From Polaribacter sp. MED152 (GTDB lineage: Bacteria > Bacteroidota > Bacteroidia > Flavobacteriales > Flavobacteriaceae): a DNA stretch of 64,000 nt. The notes beneath the pieces were generated by a model. It was given only the letters and a program-made list of their open reading frames with translations. It made no database searches and had not been told where the DNA came from. Positions 17,314 to 25,736 of the stretch are shown one piece after another; the first letter of the stretch is position 1; each line of letters starts with the position of its first letter. The DNA is taken from contig NC_020830.1 of the NCBI RefSeq assembly GCF_000152945.2, forward strand, positions 1,746,501-1,810,500. Reading direction: 5' to 3'. A program made the position numbers and the translations under genes.

Positions 17314-17988
17314 ATGAGTAAACTTTATTTAGTACCAACGCCAATAGGCAATTTAGAAGACATGACATTTAGAGCCATTCGTGTTCTAAAAGAAGCCGAT
17401 TTTATTTTAGCAGAAGACACAAGAACAAGTGGAAAACTGTTGAAACATTTTGAAATTTCTACACAAATGCATAGTCATCATATGCACAATGAACACAAAT
17501 CTATTGAGGGCATTTTAAATAGAATTAAAAGTGGAGAAACTTGTGCTGTAATTTCTGATGCTGGAACGCCTGCAATTTCTGATCCTGGATTTCTACTAAC
17601 GAGAGCTTGTGTAGAGAATAATATTGAAGTAGAATGTTTACCTGGTGCCACTGCTTTTGTACCTGCTTTAGTTAATTCTGGCCTACCAAATGACAAGTTT
17701 GTTTTTGAAGGTTTTTTACCTGTAAAAAAAGGAAGACAAACACGTTTTTTACTTTTGGCTGAGGAAACAAGAACCATGATTTTTTATGAATCGCCTCATA
17801 AATTGGTAAAAACATTAGGCCATTTTATTGAATATTTTGGAGAAGAAAGAAAAGTTTCTGTTTCTAGAGAACTTACAAAAATGTTTGAAGAAACTGTTAG
17901 AGGAACTGCAGCCGAAGTTTTAGCTCACTTTACAAAAAAGCCACCAAAAGGTGAAATTGTAATAATTGTAGAAGGAAAAAATAAATAA
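17314..17988 (+). CDS. rsmI: 16S rRNA (cytidine(1402)-2'-O)-methyltransferase RsmI
   Basis: SAM-dependent 2'-O-methylation of C1402 in the decoding centre of 16S rRNA. The 224-residue tetrapyrrole-methylase-fold protein shows LYLVPTPIGNLEDMTFRA (4-21), AEDTRTSGKLLKHF, SDAGTPAISDPGF, LPGATAFVPALVNSGLP, FYESPHKL and SRELTKMFEE, all in the expected order. The length is at the short end because the C-terminal extension found in E. coli RsmI is missing, which is common in Bacteroidota. It is followed 2 bases later by a HopJ-family gene. Confidence 0.93.
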   Translation: MSKLYLVPTPIGNLEDMTFRAIRVLKEADFILAEDTRTSGKLLKHFEISTQMHSHHMHNEHKSIEGILNRIKSGETCAVISDAGTPAISDPGFLLTRACVENNIEVECLPGATAFVPALVNSGLPNDKFVFEGFLPVKKGRQTRFLLLAEETRTMIFYESPHKLVKTLGHFIEYFGEERKVSVSRELTKMFEETVRGTAAEVLAHFTKKPPKGEIVIIVEGKNK

Positions 17989-17990
17989 AA

Positions 17991-18332
17991 ATGACGATTA
18001 CTCAATTTAAAGAGAAACTCAATAACCAACCAAACCAAGTGTTGTTTTCTGAAACAATGCAGCTTATAGAAGATAATTATACGTTTATACCAACAGCATT
18101 CACCAATGGTGAAATTACAAATAAGGCTGGCGAAAACTCTGGCTCATGTAAAGTTTTTGCTTTTGCACTAGCGCAAAAGTTGACAGAGAAAGAAACCTTA
18201 ATTTGCTTTGGTGAACACTATAGAAATGTTCTAGAAGATTCAGAAGGTACATCACATCAAAATATTAGAAATTTTATGAAATTTGGTTTTGATGGTTTGA
18301 CTTTGGCCAATAAGGCACTTTCTAAGAAGTAA
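17991..18332 (+). CDS. HopJ-family protein
   Basis: A 113-residue cytoplasmic-looking protein of the HopJ family, named after a Pseudomonas protein once listed as a type III effector. The family is widespread in free-living bacteria. Recognised from TYTFIPTAF-like ...YTFIPTAFTNGEITNKAGENSGSCK and the ending IRNFMKFGFDGLTL. There are no type III secretion genes here, so an effector role is not supported. It starts 2 bases after rsmI and is likely co-transcribed. Function unknown. Confidence 0.8.
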   Translation: MTITQFKEKLNNQPNQVLFSETMQLIEDNYTFIPTAFTNGEITNKAGENSGSCKVFAFALAQKLTEKETLICFGEHYRNVLEDSEGTSHQNIRNFMKFGFDGLTLANKALSKK

Positions 18333-18382
18333 ATCAGTTCATAATTTCAGCAATACAATTAAGAACAATTTACTAAGAACAT

Positions 18383-18390
18383 TATTTTTG
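18383..18390 (+). promoter_or_regulatory. Candidate -7 box (TATTTTTG) before the disulfide oxidoreductase gene
   Basis: Exact TAnnTTTG match 20 bases before the ATG at 18410, in the 77-base gap after the HopJ-family gene. Confidence 0.4.
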
Positions 18391-18409
18391 ATACCTAGAT
18401 ACAGTTATT

Positions 18410-19768
18410 ATGGAAGAAATTAAATATGATGTTTTTGTTATTGGTAGTGGAATTGCAGGCCAAACAGCAGCCGAAATTTGTGCAAAAGAAGGTCTAAAGG
18501 TAGCTATTGCAGACAATAAAGCTTTTGGAGGAACTTGCGCTATTAGAGGTTGTGACCCTAAAAAAGTGATGCTTCAATTTGCAGAAATTACACAAAAAGC
18601 AAAACATTTAAAAGGTTTAGGGTTTACTAAACTTCCTAAAATAAATTGGGATGATATTTTAAAATTCAAGAATAATTTTACTGAAGCTGTACCAAAATCT
18701 ACTGAAGAAGATTTGGCTGATTTAGACATCGATTTGTATCATCAATCTCCAAAATTCATATCAAAAAATAAAATTTCTGTAGAAGGTAAAACTGTAATTG
18801 CAGATAAATTTGTTATTGCAACAGGTTTAATACCAAGAACATTAAAGTTTAAAGGTGCAGAATTTTTAAAAACTAGTGATGACTTCTTCAACCTAAAAAA
18901 ACTACCCAAGTCAGTTACTTTTATTGGCTCTGGTTATATAGGTATGGAGTTCTGTTTTTTGTTATCAACCTTAGGATGTAAAGTTATAATGATTGATAGA
19001 GGACCTAGAATTTTATCTCAATTTGAAAAATCACTAACCGAAAAAATTAAGCAAAATTTAGCTAACAATGGTGTTGAATTTATCTTTGAGGCAGATGTTC
19101 TATCTGTAGAAAAAGGTAGAAAAAAATTAAAATTAAACTACAAAGTTGGCAAGGAAGAGCGCAGTTTAAAATCTCACATCATCTTTAACACTTCTGGAAG
19201 AGTACCATCTTTAGAAGCCTTGAATTTAGAAAATGCTGCGATAAAAGCAGATGAATCTGGAGTTTTGGTAAACGATTATTTACAAAGTTCTAGTGCAAAA
19301 CATGTTTTTGCTTGTGGAGATGTTTCTAGTAAATCTTTTCCATTAACACCTTTATCTGGCTTACAAGGTTATATTGTTGGTCATAACATTTTAAAGGCAA
19401 GAAGCAAGAAATTTAAAAATCCGTTAGTACCTTCTATCGTTTTTACAGATCCTAATTTAGCCATGGTTGGTTATTTAGAAGAAGAAGCAAAAAAACGATA
19501 TAAAAACACTAAAGTTTATAAGGGAGATGCTTCTAATTGGTACAATGCAAAAAAAGAAAATGCCCCTTTTTACGCTTATAAAATTATCGTAAACAAAAGA
19601 ACTGATCAAATTGTAGGTGCTCACCTTTTGAGTAGTGAAGCAAATGAAACCATTAATATTTTTACCACTGCCATAAACGCTAAAATGACTGTAAATGAAT
19701 TTAAGAAAATGATATTTACCTATCCTTCTTACGCAAGTGATTTAAAAAGTATGTTTAAAGAAGACTAA
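18410..19768 (+). CDS. FAD-dependent pyridine nucleotide-disulfide oxidoreductase (glutathione-reductase-like)
   Basis: A cytoplasmic flavoenzyme of 452 residues. FAD motif VIGSGIAGQTAAE (10-22), redox-active disulfide GTCAIRGCDPKK (Cys43, Cys48, CxxxxC spacing), NAD(P) motif FIGSGYIGMEF, FAD motif ACGDV and a C-terminal dimerisation domain with VGAHLLSSEANETI. In glutathione and lipoamide reductases the C-terminal catalytic His-Glu lies in an HPT..E motif; here the equivalent region reads TYPSYASDLK, with no His. It may therefore use another acid/base or act on a different substrate. The UDG gene starts inside its stop codon (TAATG overlap at 19768). Confidence 0.88.
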   Translation: MEEIKYDVFVIGSGIAGQTAAEICAKEGLKVAIADNKAFGGTCAIRGCDPKKVMLQFAEITQKAKHLKGLGFTKLPKINWDDILKFKNNFTEAVPKSTEEDLADLDIDLYHQSPKFISKNKISVEGKTVIADKFVIATGLIPRTLKFKGAEFLKTSDDFFNLKKLPKSVTFIGSGYIGMEFCFLLSTLGCKVIMIDRGPRILSQFEKSLTEKIKQNLANNGVEFIFEADVLSVEKGRKKLKLNYKVGKEERSLKSHIIFNTSGRVPSLEALNLENAAIKADESGVLVNDYLQSSSAKHVFACGDVSSKSFPLTPLSGLQGYIVGHNILKARSKKFKNPLVPSIVFTDPNLAMVGYLEEEAKKRYKNTKVYKGDASNWYNAKKENAPFYAYKIIVNKRTDQIVGAHLLSSEANETINIFTTAINAKMTVNEFKKMIFTYPSYASDLKSMFKED

Positions 19769-20340
19769 TGCAAAAATTATTAGCAGAAATTAGAAATTGT
19801 AAACTTTGTGAACCTCATTTAGATTTGGGTGCAAGGCCCATAATAGCTGCTTCAGAAAATTCTAAAATACTTTTAATTAGTCAAGCTCCTGGAAGAATTG
19901 CTCACCTTAAAAATAAAGCTTGGGATGATCCTAGTGGAAAAGTGTTAAGAAAATGGTTACATGTAGATGAAAGCCAGTTTTACAATACAGATCACTTTGC
20001 TATTCTACCTGCAGGGTTTTGTTTTCCTGGCAAAGGAAAAAGTGGAGATAAATTGCCAAGAAAAGAATGCGCTCCTCTATGGCATTCTAAAGTTATGCAT
20101 CAATTTAAAAATGTACAACTTAAAATTTTAATTGGTAATTATGCTCAAACTTATTATTTAAAAAATAAGCCAAGAACGTTAACAGAAACAGTAAAAAATT
20201 ATCAAAGTTTTTTACCTGAATATTTGGTATTACCTCATCCATCTCCAAGAAATAGATTTTGGATTCAAAAAAATCCTTGGTTTACGAATGAGGTAATTCC
20301 TGATTTACAAAAAGTGGTTACAAAAATACTTAGTACTTAG
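19768..20340 (+). CDS. Uracil-DNA glycosylase family protein (family 4-like, probable Fe-S)
   Basis: A 190-residue protein that probably removes uracil or a related lesion from DNA. Cysteines at 11, 14, 85 and 101 (CxxC, then Cys-x15-Cys) have the arrangement of [4Fe-4S] ligands in family 4 UDGs. The active-site segment ISQAPGRIAHLKNKAWDDPS resembles the family's APG motif, and the C-terminal LPHPSPRNRFW contains the catalytic-loop HPSP. It is translationally coupled to the flavoenzyme gene upstream by a 1-base overlap, and its 3' end overlaps the convergent AhpD-like gene by 11 bases. Substrate specificity is unproven. Confidence 0.85.
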   Translation: MQKLLAEIRNCKLCEPHLDLGARPIIAASENSKILLISQAPGRIAHLKNKAWDDPSGKVLRKWLHVDESQFYNTDHFAILPAGFCFPGKGKSGDKLPRKECAPLWHSKVMHQFKNVQLKILIGNYAQTYYLKNKPRTLTETVKNYQSFLPEYLVLPHPSPRNRFWIQKNPWFTNEVIPDLQKVVTKILST

Positions 20341-20932
20341 AACCATCGTGCTTACCAACTTCAAAACCATGTTTACCTAAAAACTGATTTCCACTTTCTA
20401 TAGCATCCTCTTCTAAAGTTGTACCCATAGAATCATTCCATCTATTTAAATATCCAAATAAAGAAATAACACCTAGCATTTCTACGATTTCTCCTTCATC
20501 CCAATATTTATATAATTCTTCTTTGATTTTTGCATCTACTGCATTTGGCACCACAGAAGCTGCTAAAGAAAAATCTAACGCAGCTCTTTCTGCATCTGAA
20601 AATGCTTTGTGGGTTTTATATTCCCAAATATTATCTAACTGCTCTTGCTCTGCTCCATAACGTTCTGCTGCTCTAATGGCATGTGCTTGGCAATATCTAC
20701 AACCTGTAGCATTGCTAGAAACCCAGGCAATCATTCTTTTTAAGGCAGAAGTTACTCTACCCTCATTAGCCATTACAGCTTTATTTAAGTTGATAAATGC
20801 TTTAGAAATTGCTGGTCTTCTTTGCATGGTAAGCACTGAGTTTGGACAAAAACCTAAGGTTTCATTAAAAAACTCTGCTAACTTTTTTGTTTCTAAATCG
20901 TGTTCTGCTGCTAAAGGTGTTACTAATGCCAT
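20330..20932 (-). CDS. Carboxymuconolactone decarboxylase/AhpD-like protein
   Basis: A 200-residue helical protein of the AhpD/CMD fold, a group of peroxidase-related proteins. The redox motif CRYCQAHAIRAAERYG gives Cys78, Cys81 and His84, the arrangement used by AhpD-type alkylhydroperoxidases. A further segment, SDAERAALDFSLA, is typical of longer peroxidase-related members. Cytoplasmic. It is preceded 5 bases upstream by the stop of the C-type-lectin T9SS cargo gene on the same strand, but the two products act in different compartments. An oxidative-stress role is likely but not demonstrated. Confidence 0.85.
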   Translation of the reverse strand: MALVTPLAAEHDLETKKLAEFFNETLGFCPNSVLTMQRRPAISKAFINLNKAVMANEGRVTSALKRMIAWVSSNATGCRYCQAHAIRAAERYGAEQEQLDNIWEYKTHKAFSDAERAALDFSLAASVVPNAVDAKIKEELYKYWDEGEIVEMLGVISLFGYLNRWNDSMGTTLEEDAIESGNQFLGKHGFEVGKHDGSKY

Positions 20933-20937
20933 AATTG

Positions 20938-23112
20938 TTATTTTCTTATTAAACTAAAATTGCCTGTTTTTTCTATTGATAAATTATTAATATCGGTTAA
21001 AGTTACTTTAAACCAGTAGGTATTAGAGGGTGCAGGTTTGCTATTTGTAAAACCATTCCAGCCTTCATTGTTATCCATTTTAAAAATTAAAGAACCATAT
21101 CTATTGTAAATAAAAACCGTAGATATTGAATAAAAGGTTTCATCGAAACCAGAAATTTTCCAAATATCATTGCTATTATCTCCATTTGGTGAAAAGAACT
21201 TTGGATAAGCCAAAATTGAAAATACCAAACTAGCTGTTCCACAACCTCCTTGATCTCTTACATAAAGTGTGTGAATACCTGTGGTTAAGTTTTGAAAAAT
21301 TACATTATCTGAATAATTACCAAACTCATCATCTAAAGCATATTCATAGGTACCATTTCCTAAATTTGTATTTGCAATTTGAATGGAATTATTGTTAGAA
21401 TCATCTGTAATGATGACGTCATTCATAGTTATGGTTGCCTTTTCACTATCTATCACTAAAAAAGTTTGTTCTGCTGACACACAACCTGCTGCAGATACTG
21501 CACTTACAGCATAAGAGCCAGTCTCAGTTACATTTATTTGGGCTGTATTCTCAGGTAATAATGCTCCTTCTCTTTTCCAAATATAGGTGTAATTGCCTTG
21601 TGCATTTGTTGTTATTAAATCTACATTACCAATATCTTCACACAAAATAAACTCAGGCTGAAGCAAATCAAAAATAGGAATAGTGTTATCTACTTCTGCA
21701 ATTACTTCTTTTCTATCCATAGAAATACAGTCTAAATTATTAGCTTCTACAAAATAACTTGTGGTTGCGTTTAAATTTGGAGTTTGAAAATTATCGCCAA
21801 TAAAAAGAGGAGTGGTACTTGTAGGTGTTTCATACCAATACACATCTCCTTGATTTGCTTCTGCACTTAACAAAGCAGCACCAGAACAAATTAAATCATT
21901 AGTAACTTCTGTAATTTGTGGTCTTTGATTTACAATTACTGTAACAGGAGTTCTTGTATAAGAATTACAACCATTTACGGTAATTGCAGCAAAATAAGTA
22001 GTGTTTTCTGTAATAAATGGCGTTGTAAAGCTGTTTCCACTGCCTAGCAAGTTATTACCCGATTGCGTTTCATACCATAGAATATTTCCTTCACTTGGTT
22101 CTGCAGAAATGGTTACTGAACCAGATTCACAAATGGTAGCAGATGTTGTTGTTATTATTTGTGGTAAATAAATGCTTGTACTAGCAACAATATTTAGTGG
22201 GCTATCTCCTGGTTTTCCATACTCTACAATATAACCTCGTGGAATGTATAAATCTGTACCCCCAGTATTTGGCAAATCGTTCCATGCACCTAAAATTCCT
22301 ATAGAAGGATCTGTAATATGTGCATAGTCTTCTCCTGTAGTATTATTTCCTCTAAAATCATTTGGTTCTCCATTATTCCAAAATGCAAAGTTTGGCGACG
22401 TTCCATTTACTTGACCTCTCCAAAAAACGGTACCTGCTTCTGGGCCTGTAACCCATTTCCATTCACCTTCTGTTTCTTCATCAGAACCACCTATCCAACC
22501 AGCACCTGCAGCTTGTTTTCCTGCAAAATCTGCTTCTTCTCTACTTGTAAGTGTTGCTAAATAACCCTCTCTACCAAAATAAGTTCTGTTTTCAGCTAGC
22601 AGTCTTGCTTGAGCCCAAGTAATACCTTCATCTGCTACAAATTCATAAAAATGATCTGTTGCTGGCAAATAATTTGCATCATCTACAGTAAGTGAAAATA
22701 TCTTTTCTTCTACTACATCTGTGGCAGTTGTAGAAAATACAATAGCCCTAACTGCAGCCGTTAATTCAGAAAACTCAATTTCTGTAGTTCCGTTTGTAGG
22801 TAATAAGGTTAGTTTACCTTCATTTGGATTCCAACTTGCAGAAATATTAGGATGACTACCTGTTAATTCCAACAAATCTAAATTACGTTGGTAGCCCTCA
22901 GAAATCTGAACGAAAAAATTTTCTATACCTAAATCATCAGGATCTGTAATAGAAAAATTGGTTACAATATTAATACTAGAACCAACACAAAAAAGTTGCC
23001 TACCTTCTGCAGTAATTGAAGGGGCAGAATCAGCTTGTGCATACACAAAGAAATTACTACAAAACCATAGGATAAAAAATAACCTAGTTTTTAGTTGCAG
23101 AGAATTTTTCAT
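20938..23112 (-). CDS. T9SS type B cargo with C-type-lectin domain and Ig-like repeats
   Basis: A secreted or cell-surface protein of 724 residues. Signal peptide 1-25 (ending FFVYA). Residues about 26-145 form a cadherin-like domain (NFSITDPDDLGIENFFVQIS). A C-type-lectin-like domain (about 155-310) contains GITWAQARLLAENRTY, WIGGSDEETEGEWKW and FAFWNNGEPNDF; WIGG and EPND are CTLD hallmarks, with EPN the galactose/mannose-type calcium-site triad. Two tandem Ig-like repeats follow (ATICESGSVTISAEPSEG...; DLICSGAALLSAEANQG...). The C-terminal about 85 residues, from KFFSPNGDNSNDIWKISGF to the final LIRK, form the type B (CHU_C) sorting domain. It probably binds carbohydrate. No PorP/SprF gene lies beside it. 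Confidence 0.9.
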   Translation of the reverse strand: MKNSLQLKTRLFFILWFCSNFFVYAQADSAPSITAEGRQLFCVGSSINIVTNFSITDPDDLGIENFFVQISEGYQRNLDLLELTGSHPNISASWNPNEGKLTLLPTNGTTEIEFSELTAAVRAIVFSTTATDVVEEKIFSLTVDDANYLPATDHFYEFVADEGITWAQARLLAENRTYFGREGYLATLTSREEADFAGKQAAGAGWIGGSDEETEGEWKWVTGPEAGTVFWRGQVNGTSPNFAFWNNGEPNDFRGNNTTGEDYAHITDPSIGILGAWNDLPNTGGTDLYIPRGYIVEYGKPGDSPLNIVASTSIYLPQIITTTSATICESGSVTISAEPSEGNILWYETQSGNNLLGSGNSFTTPFITENTTYFAAITVNGCNSYTRTPVTVIVNQRPQITEVTNDLICSGAALLSAEANQGDVYWYETPTSTTPLFIGDNFQTPNLNATTSYFVEANNLDCISMDRKEVIAEVDNTIPIFDLLQPEFILCEDIGNVDLITTNAQGNYTYIWKREGALLPENTAQINVTETGSYAVSAVSAAGCVSAEQTFLVIDSEKATITMNDVIITDDSNNNSIQIANTNLGNGTYEYALDDEFGNYSDNVIFQNLTTGIHTLYVRDQGGCGTASLVFSILAYPKFFSPNGDNSNDIWKISGFDETFYSISTVFIYNRYGSLIFKMDNNEGWNGFTNSKPAPSNTYWFKVTLTDINNLSIEKTGNFSLIRK

Positions 23113-23139
23113 TTTAAGGATAAACTATTTGTGATTTCT

Positions 23140-23147
23140 TACTTTTG
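23140..23147 (+). promoter_or_regulatory. Candidate -7 box (TACTTTTG) of osmC-recJ
   Basis: Exact TAnnTTTG match 45 bases before the OsmC ATG at 23192. No TTG at the preferred distance. Confidence 0.35.
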
Positions 23148-23191
23148 TAACAAAGCACAATTTACTACTTCATTCTTTAAATATATAAATT

Positions 23192-23617
23192 ATGGTAAAA
23201 AATATAGTTACTACAAAATGGACTCAAAAGTCTCAATTCGATACAGACAATCCAAGTGGGCATCACCTAACAATGTTCGATAAATCTCAAGATAATGGAG
23301 ATGTTGTAGGTTTTGCTCCAAAAGCATTAATGCTATCTTCTTTGGCAGGTTGTTCTGGTTTAGATGTAGTATCTCTTTTAGAAAAAATGAGGGCTGAAGT
23401 AGCGCAGTTTCATATAGAAGTTACTGCAGAACTTACAGATGAACATCCAAAATATTATAATAAAGTAAAGGTAGATTATCATTTTTCGGATGCAGAATTA
23501 CAACCAGATAAAATACAGAAAGCCGTAAATTTATCTGTAACCAAATACTGTGGAGTAATGGAAATGTTTAGAAAATTTGCTGATGTAAAAACAGAAATTC
23601 ATTTACATAATTTATAA
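23192..23617 (+). CDS. OsmC family peroxide-reductase-like protein
   Basis: A 141-residue OsmC-fold protein. The two conserved cysteines, Cys54 in SSLAGCSGLDVV and Cys120 in VTKYCGVMEMF, are present as required for the peroxidatic/resolving pair in Ohr/OsmC enzymes, so thiol-dependent peroxide reduction in the cytoplasm is plausible. The length is normal. The overlapping frame starting at 23095 is a shadow. The recJ gene starts 21 bases downstream on the same strand, suggesting co-transcription. Confidence 0.88.
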   Translation: MVKNIVTTKWTQKSQFDTDNPSGHHLTMFDKSQDNGDVVGFAPKALMLSSLAGCSGLDVVSLLEKMRAEVAQFHIEVTAELTDEHPKYYNKVKVDYHFSDAELQPDKIQKAVNLSVTKYCGVMEMFRKFADVKTEIHLHNL

Positions 23618-23638
23618 AATTAAAGTTCAACATTTGCT

Positions 23639-25324
23639 ATGAGATGGACTTTAAAACCAACACCAGATTCAGAAAAAGTAAAATCACTTGCGAAAGAATT
23701 GCAGGTGTCACCTACTATTGCAAGAATACTTTGTCAAAGAGATATAAATACTTTTAATGAGGCTAAATTATTTTTTAGACCAAGTTTAGAGGATGTTCAT
23801 GATCCTTTTTTAATGAAAGATATGGATTTGGCTGTTGCAAGAATTGACAAAGCTATCGCCAAACAAGAAAACATTTTGGTCTATGGAGATTATGATGTAG
23901 ATGGCACAACAGCTGTATCTTTAGTAGCCTCTTATTTAAGAACTTTATCACCTAATATTGCCACTTATATTCCTGATAGATATGCAGAAGGTTATGGAGT
24001 TTCTTATGCAGGAATCGATTTTGCAGAAGACAACGATTTCGCTTTAATTATTGCCTTAGATTGTGGAATTAAAGCCATTGATAAAGTGGCTTATGCTACA
24101 CAAAAAGGCATAGATTTTATTATTTGTGATCATCATAAACCTGGAGATGAAATACCTAAAGCTGTTGCTGTTCTTAATGCAAAAAGAGAAGATTGTTCCT
24201 ATCCTTTTGATGAACTTTGTGGTTGTGGAGTTGGCTTTAAACTCATACAGGCATTAGGTGTTTCTAGGCAACAAACTATAGAAAAGTTTGTGCCTTATTT
24301 AGATTTAGTAGCTACAGCCATTGCTGCAGATATTGTACCTATGAATGGCGAGAACAGAGTTCTAGCTTACTATGGTATACAAGTAATTAACAACAATCCA
24401 AGAAATGGAATTAAGGCATTAGTTCATCAAACTAAAAAGAAAGAGCTAACCATTACAGATGTTGTGTTTATTATTGCACCTAGAATTAATGCTGCAGGTA
24501 GAATGAAACATGGTAATTATGCTGTAGAATTGTTGACTGAAATGGATTTTGATTCGGCTGTACAATTTGCTGCAGACATAGAGATTTTTAATGCAGACAG
24601 AAAAGATCTTGATAAAAAAATTACAGACGAAGCCTTAATTCAAATTATAGATAATAATGAAGAAGATAAATTTACTTCTGTTGTTTATCAAGAAGATTGG
24701 CATAAAGGTGTAATTGGTATTGTAGCTTCTAGATTAATAGAAAAATATTACAGACCTACTTTAGTATTTACAAAAAGTGGCGATAAATTGGCAGCATCTG
24801 CTAGATCTGTAAAGGGTTTTGATGTATACAATGCCTTATTAGCTTGCTCTGAATTTATAGAACAGTTTGGAGGCCATAAATATGCTGCTGGCTTAACCTT
24901 ATTGCCAGAAAATTACAACAAGTTTAAAAACAAGTTCGAAGAAGTTGTTTCTAAAACTATAGATAAAAAACTTCTTACCCCAGAAATTACAGTTGATGCA
25001 GAAATAGAACTTTCTGAAATTACTCCAAAATTATTCAGGATTCTAGAACAAATGGCGCCTTTTGGCCCTCAAAATATGAAGCCTGTATTTAAAACAAGTA
25101 GTGTTAGAGACAATGGTTATGGTAAAAAAGTAGGTGCAGACCAATCCCACCTAAAATTAAATGTTTTTCAGGGTGATAATAAACAAACTTTTGGAGCTAT
25201 TGGTTTTGGTTTGGGTGATAAATTAGAAGAAGCTCAAAACGATTTTGATATCGTCTACACCTTAGACGAAAATATTTGGAATGGTCATAAATCCATTCAG
25301 TTGGTTTTAAAAGATTTGAAATAA
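23639..25324 (+). CDS. recJ: Single-stranded-DNA-specific exonuclease RecJ
   Basis: 5'-3' ssDNA exonuclease of recombination and mismatch repair. The 561-residue protein has DHH phosphoesterase motifs VYGDYDVDGTTAVSL (Asp84, Asp86 and Asp88), ALDCGI and ICDHHKPGD (Asp164-His165-His166), the DHHA1 motif FGGHKYAAGLTL and a C-terminal OB-like domain ending IQLVLKDLK. Full length and complete motifs indicate a functional gene. It follows osmC closely and is convergent with the VOC gene (one base between stops). Confidence 0.95.
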   Translation: MRWTLKPTPDSEKVKSLAKELQVSPTIARILCQRDINTFNEAKLFFRPSLEDVHDPFLMKDMDLAVARIDKAIAKQENILVYGDYDVDGTTAVSLVASYLRTLSPNIATYIPDRYAEGYGVSYAGIDFAEDNDFALIIALDCGIKAIDKVAYATQKGIDFIICDHHKPGDEIPKAVAVLNAKREDCSYPFDELCGCGVGFKLIQALGVSRQQTIEKFVPYLDLVATAIAADIVPMNGENRVLAYYGIQVINNNPRNGIKALVHQTKKKELTITDVVFIIAPRINAAGRMKHGNYAVELLTEMDFDSAVQFAADIEIFNADRKDLDKKITDEALIQIIDNNEEDKFTSVVYQEDWHKGVIGIVASRLIEKYYRPTLVFTKSGDKLAASARSVKGFDVYNALLACSEFIEQFGGHKYAAGLTLLPENYNKFKNKFEEVVSKTIDKKLLTPEITVDAEIELSEITPKLFRILEQMAPFGPQNMKPVFKTSSVRDNGYGKKVGADQSHLKLNVFQGDNKQTFGAIGFGLGDKLEEAQNDFDIVYTLDENIWNGHKSIQLVLKDLK

Positions 25325-25325
25325 T

Positions 25326-25697
25326 CTAAACATGCTGATCAATTAGAATTGTATTTCCATCAGGATCTAAAATTACCAAACTAGCTGGCCCAGAACTGTT
25401 TTCATCTGCTTCTTGCTCTAATTTAATATCATTAGCTTTTAAGTGTTTTTGAATTTTTCGAACATCATCAAACTCTTTTAGTTCACTTGCATTTTCATCC
25501 CAACCAGGATTAAATGTCATAATATTATTTTCAAACATCCCTTCAAAAAGACCTATTAAAGCATTCCCGTTTTTCATAATGAGATACTTTTTTTCAAGCT
25601 CACCTGCAAAAACAGAAAAACCTAACTTTTCGTAAAACTCCTTTGATTTTTGAATGTCTTTTACTGCTAAACTATTAGAAAATGCACCTAATATCAT
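25326..25697 (-). CDS. VOC (glyoxalase/bleomycin-resistance fold) protein
   Basis: A 123-residue single VOC domain built from two beta-alpha-beta3 halves: AVKDIQKSKEFYEKLGFSVF at the N-terminal half and PASLVILDPDGNTILIDQH at the C-terminus. Family members include glyoxalase I, dioxygenases and antibiotic-binding proteins; the metal-ligand set is not complete enough to assign an activity. Small and cytoplasmic. It reads on the minus strand between recJ (convergent) and the helicase gene. Confidence 0.82.
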   Translation of the reverse strand: MILGAFSNSLAVKDIQKSKEFYEKLGFSVFAGELEKKYLIMKNGNALIGLFEGMFENNIMTFNPGWDENASELKEFDDVRKIQKHLKANDIKLEQEADENSSGPASLVILDPDGNTILIDQHV

Positions 25698-25736
25698 ATA
25701 AATAAGTTTTTTGGTTGATGACTTAAAGTTAAGAAA

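Noticed and set aside
17991..18332. Type III secretion effector (HopJ)
   Set aside because: There are no secretion genes nearby and the family is common in free-living bacteria; the gene sits in an rsmI transcript.
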